From NCBI GenBank assembly GCA_934436435.1, contig CAKSAN010000003.1:62001-126000 (forward strand): a stretch of 64,000 nucleotides of DNA, given 5' to 3'. Source of the DNA: an uncultured Acetatifactor sp. (lineage in GTDB: Bacteria; Bacillota; Clostridia; Lachnospirales; Lachnospiraceae). The translations under genes were made by a program, and so were the position numbers. The notes under the pieces are model-generated. The model was not told where the DNA came from, ran no database searches, and saw nothing but the letters and a program-made list of their open reading frames with translations. Shown piece after piece: positions 62,661-64,000 of the stretch. Every line of letters begins with the position of its first letter. Position 1 is the first letter of the stretch.

Positions 62661-62807
62661 ATCATCAGGAATGCTGCAGACGGTAGCGGTGAGATCGCAG
62701 AGCCTTTCGTGCACCCCGGCGGGATTTCCGGCAATCGGTTCAATGCCATGGACCGGGTAGAAGTCTGCCGGTCAGGGGAGTGTGAGAGATGGGAGATTCT
62801 CAGATAG
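62661..62807 (+). pseudogene. Start-less coding remnant, unidentified
   Basis: A 48-codon open stretch with protein-like composition (EIAEPFVHPGGISGNRFNAM, then DRVEVCRSGECERWEIL) ends at TAG 62805-62807. It has no start or ribosome site. The base composition is more GC-rich than the flanks. The minus strand is also open here, so even orientation is uncertain. Confidence 0.3.
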
Positions 62808-62833
62808 GAAGTGGACAAGGCCGCCCAAAATGG

Positions 62834-62945
62834 GATATAATGAAGCAAAATCACTTGCTTGCATAATTGGCGAACGAATATCCTGCAAAGCAGGATGTAG
62901 AGTGCGATAGCACGAATTCGTGAGCTTGTACAATTACAGGGAAAC
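62834..62945 (+). repeat. Dispersed repeat with multi-stem fold
   Basis: 62834-62863 is identical to 22142-22171. The following ~80 bases fold into several stems: TCCTGC-aa-AGCAGGA and GTGC-gata-GCAC, then CGAAT/ATTCG and TAATTG/CAATTA enclosing them. It lies upstream of the RsmH-like gene. Confidence 0.55.
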
Positions 62946-62993
62946 GAAGTGCGAATACACAGAATGAAATTGCTATAATGAAATGAGGTAACC

Positions 62994-64000
62994 ATGGGAA
63001 TGGATCAGGAACAGACACCCCACAAGCGCCGGGTGCGTTATAAAGGAAAATACCCCAGAAAATTTGAGGAAAAATATAAGGAACTACAGCCGGAAAAATA
63101 CGGGGACACCATTGCCCATGTGATTCAGAAGGGAAACACTCCCGCCGGCATGCATATTTCTATTATGGTGAAGGAGATTCTGGAATTTCTGAAGATCCAG
63201 CCGGGAGAGACGGGATTTGATGCCACACTGGGTTATGGCGGACATACGAAAGCCATGCTGGAACAGTTACAGGGCCGTGGCCATATCTATGCCACGGATG
63301 TAGACCCGGAGGAGTCCGCCAAGACGAAGAAACGGCTGGCAGAGGCCGGTTACGGGGAAGAGATCCTGACCATCAAATTACAGAATTTCTGTACCATAGA
63401 CGAGATCGCAAAAGAAGTGGGAGGATTTGACTTTATTCTGGCGGATCTGGGCGTATCTTCCATGCAGATCGACAACCCCAGCAGGGGTTTTTCCTTCAAA
63501 GTGGACGGACCCTTAGACCTTAGGCTGAACCAGCAGCAGGGCATCAGCGCGGCGGAGCGTCTGGATACCATCAGCAGAGAAGAACTGGCGGGAATGCTCT
63601 ATGAGAATTCCGATGAGCCTTACTGTGAGGAGCTGGCAAAGTCCATTACCGATGAGATCCGTAAGGGTCATCGGATCGACACCACGACGAAACTGCGGGA
63701 AGTCATTGAAAAGACCCTTGATTTTCTCCCGGAAAAGGAGAAAAAGGATACAATTAAAAAGACCTGTCAGAGAACCTTTCAGGCTTTGCGGATTGACGTG
63801 AACCGGGAATTTGAAGTGTTATATGAATTTATGGAAAAGCTGCCGGGAGCTTTGAAACCCGGCGGAAGGGTAGCCATTCTGACCTTCCACTCCGGCGAGG
63901 ATAAGCTGGTAAAGCAGGCTTTGAAGGAAGGCTACCGGAACGGCATTTATGCCGATTATGCGAAAGACGTGATCCGTCCTTCCGCGGAGGAGTGCGTGCA
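62994..64000 (+). CDS. RsmH-like 16S rRNA (cytosine-N4) methyltransferase, 3' end beyond window
   Basis: 335 codons are visible, with no stop before the window ends. A basic N-terminal extension of ~45 residues (TPHKRRVRYKGKYPRKFEEK) precedes HISIMVKEILEFLKIQPGET, the SAM site GFDATLGYGGHTKAMLEQL, ADLGVSSMQIDNPSRGFSF, RTFQALRIDVNREFEVL and FHSGEDKLVKQAL. These are RsmH motifs, though FHSGED replaces the usual FHSLED and the extension is unusual. The gene is not beside mraZ/ftsL as canonical rsmH is, so it is probably a paralogue; I leave the symbol blank. GAGGTAACC precedes the ATG; an ATG at 63000 is also possible. Confidence 0.88.
   Translation, partial: MGMDQEQTPHKRRVRYKGKYPRKFEEKYKELQPEKYGDTIAHVIQKGNTPAGMHISIMVKEILEFLKIQPGETGFDATLGYGGHTKAMLEQLQGRGHIYATDVDPEESAKTKKRLAEAGYGEEILTIKLQNFCTIDEIAKEVGGFDFILADLGVSSMQIDNPSRGFSFKVDGPLDLRLNQQQGISAAERLDTISREELAGMLYENSDEPYCEELAKSITDEIRKGHRIDTTTKLREVIEKTLDFLPEKEKKDTIKKTCQRTFQALRIDVNREFEVLYEFMEKLPGALKPGGRVAILTFHSGEDKLVKQALKEGYRNGIYADYAKDVIRPSAEECV

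Noticed and set aside
62582..62995. A 137-codon minus-strand ORF before the RsmH-like gene
   Set aside because: It crosses a terminator and a dispersed repeat and has no coherent protein features; only a short remnant in the region is possibly coding.
1..64000. CRISPR arrays, tRNA/rRNA genes, IS elements and prophage
   Set aside because: No regularly spaced direct repeats with unique spacers, no tRNA-like cloverleaf ending in a T-loop GTTC, and no transposase, integrase or phage structural gene could be recognised.

Overview
The window reads as chromosome of an anaerobic, spore-forming Firmicute of the class Clostridia, most likely Lachnospiraceae. Supporting signs are strong Shine-Dalgarno sequences, frequent TTG/GTG starts, a roughly balanced base composition by eye, sporulation genes (spoIIID, a SPOCS/LysM protein, LytM-type M23 proteins), the PyrK/PyrD class 1B dihydroorotate dehydrogenase pair, PyrI, and small families common in this group (DUF1934, DUF5688, DegV). 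Family names come from reading the protein sequences; no database search was possible.

Layout. 1-9.2 kb: pyrimidine biosynthesis (end of pyrB, pyrI, then pyrC-pyrK-pyrD) interrupted by a DUF1275 membrane protein, an unusual iron-only-hydrogenase/chemoreceptor fusion and a YjbR-MGMT fusion, then a spore-coat-like SPOCS/LysM gene. 9.3-21.9 kb: housekeeping genes (ispE, a GntR regulator, murI, DUF1934, cardiolipin synthase, an FKBP/trigger-factor-like lipoprotein, asnS, an NlpC/P60 hydrolase, DUF5688) plus a decayed MATE fragment. 21.9-26 kb: an AT-rich accessory island with a broken SWIM-finger gene, dispersed repeats and an AbiL/RloAB-like defence pair (AAA ATPase plus RloB) followed by an overlapping 46-codon ORF. 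26-32.4 kb: spoIIID, a zinc-ribbon membrane protein, a UDP-sugar pyrophosphorylase and galE behind a phased array resembling a PhoP box, and glycerate kinase. 32.6-42.5 kb: a large membrane protein, an aconitase-family hydratase, SseB-like and Ca-loop proteins, a degenerate M23 protein, an amidohydrolase and a GH9-like lipoprotein. 42.5-50.9 kb: plsC, degV, an FAD dehydrogenase, two MATE exporters, a hemolysin III family protein and a 35-bp perfect hairpin. 51-64 kb: a small alarmone synthetase, a flavin reductase, an XRE-cupin regulator, a Y-family polymerase, an M23/LysM/G5 hydrolase, murA, metK behind a SAM-I riboswitch, L25/Ctc, ThrH and the start of an RsmH-like methyltransferase.

The least expected signals are RNA- and DNA-level. 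A structured intergenic element of about 150 nt occurs at least twice (18.7 and 59.3 kb) with conserved loops and covarying stems, and parts of it recur elsewhere. Hairpins bury the ribosome-binding sites of the SPOCS/LysM gene and of spoIIID, and in the spoIIID case a sigma-E-like -10 sits in the hairpin loop. Seven TT-type hexamers in 11-bp phase lie upstream of the UDP-sugar gene. At protein level the hydrogenase-like chemoreceptor is the most notable.
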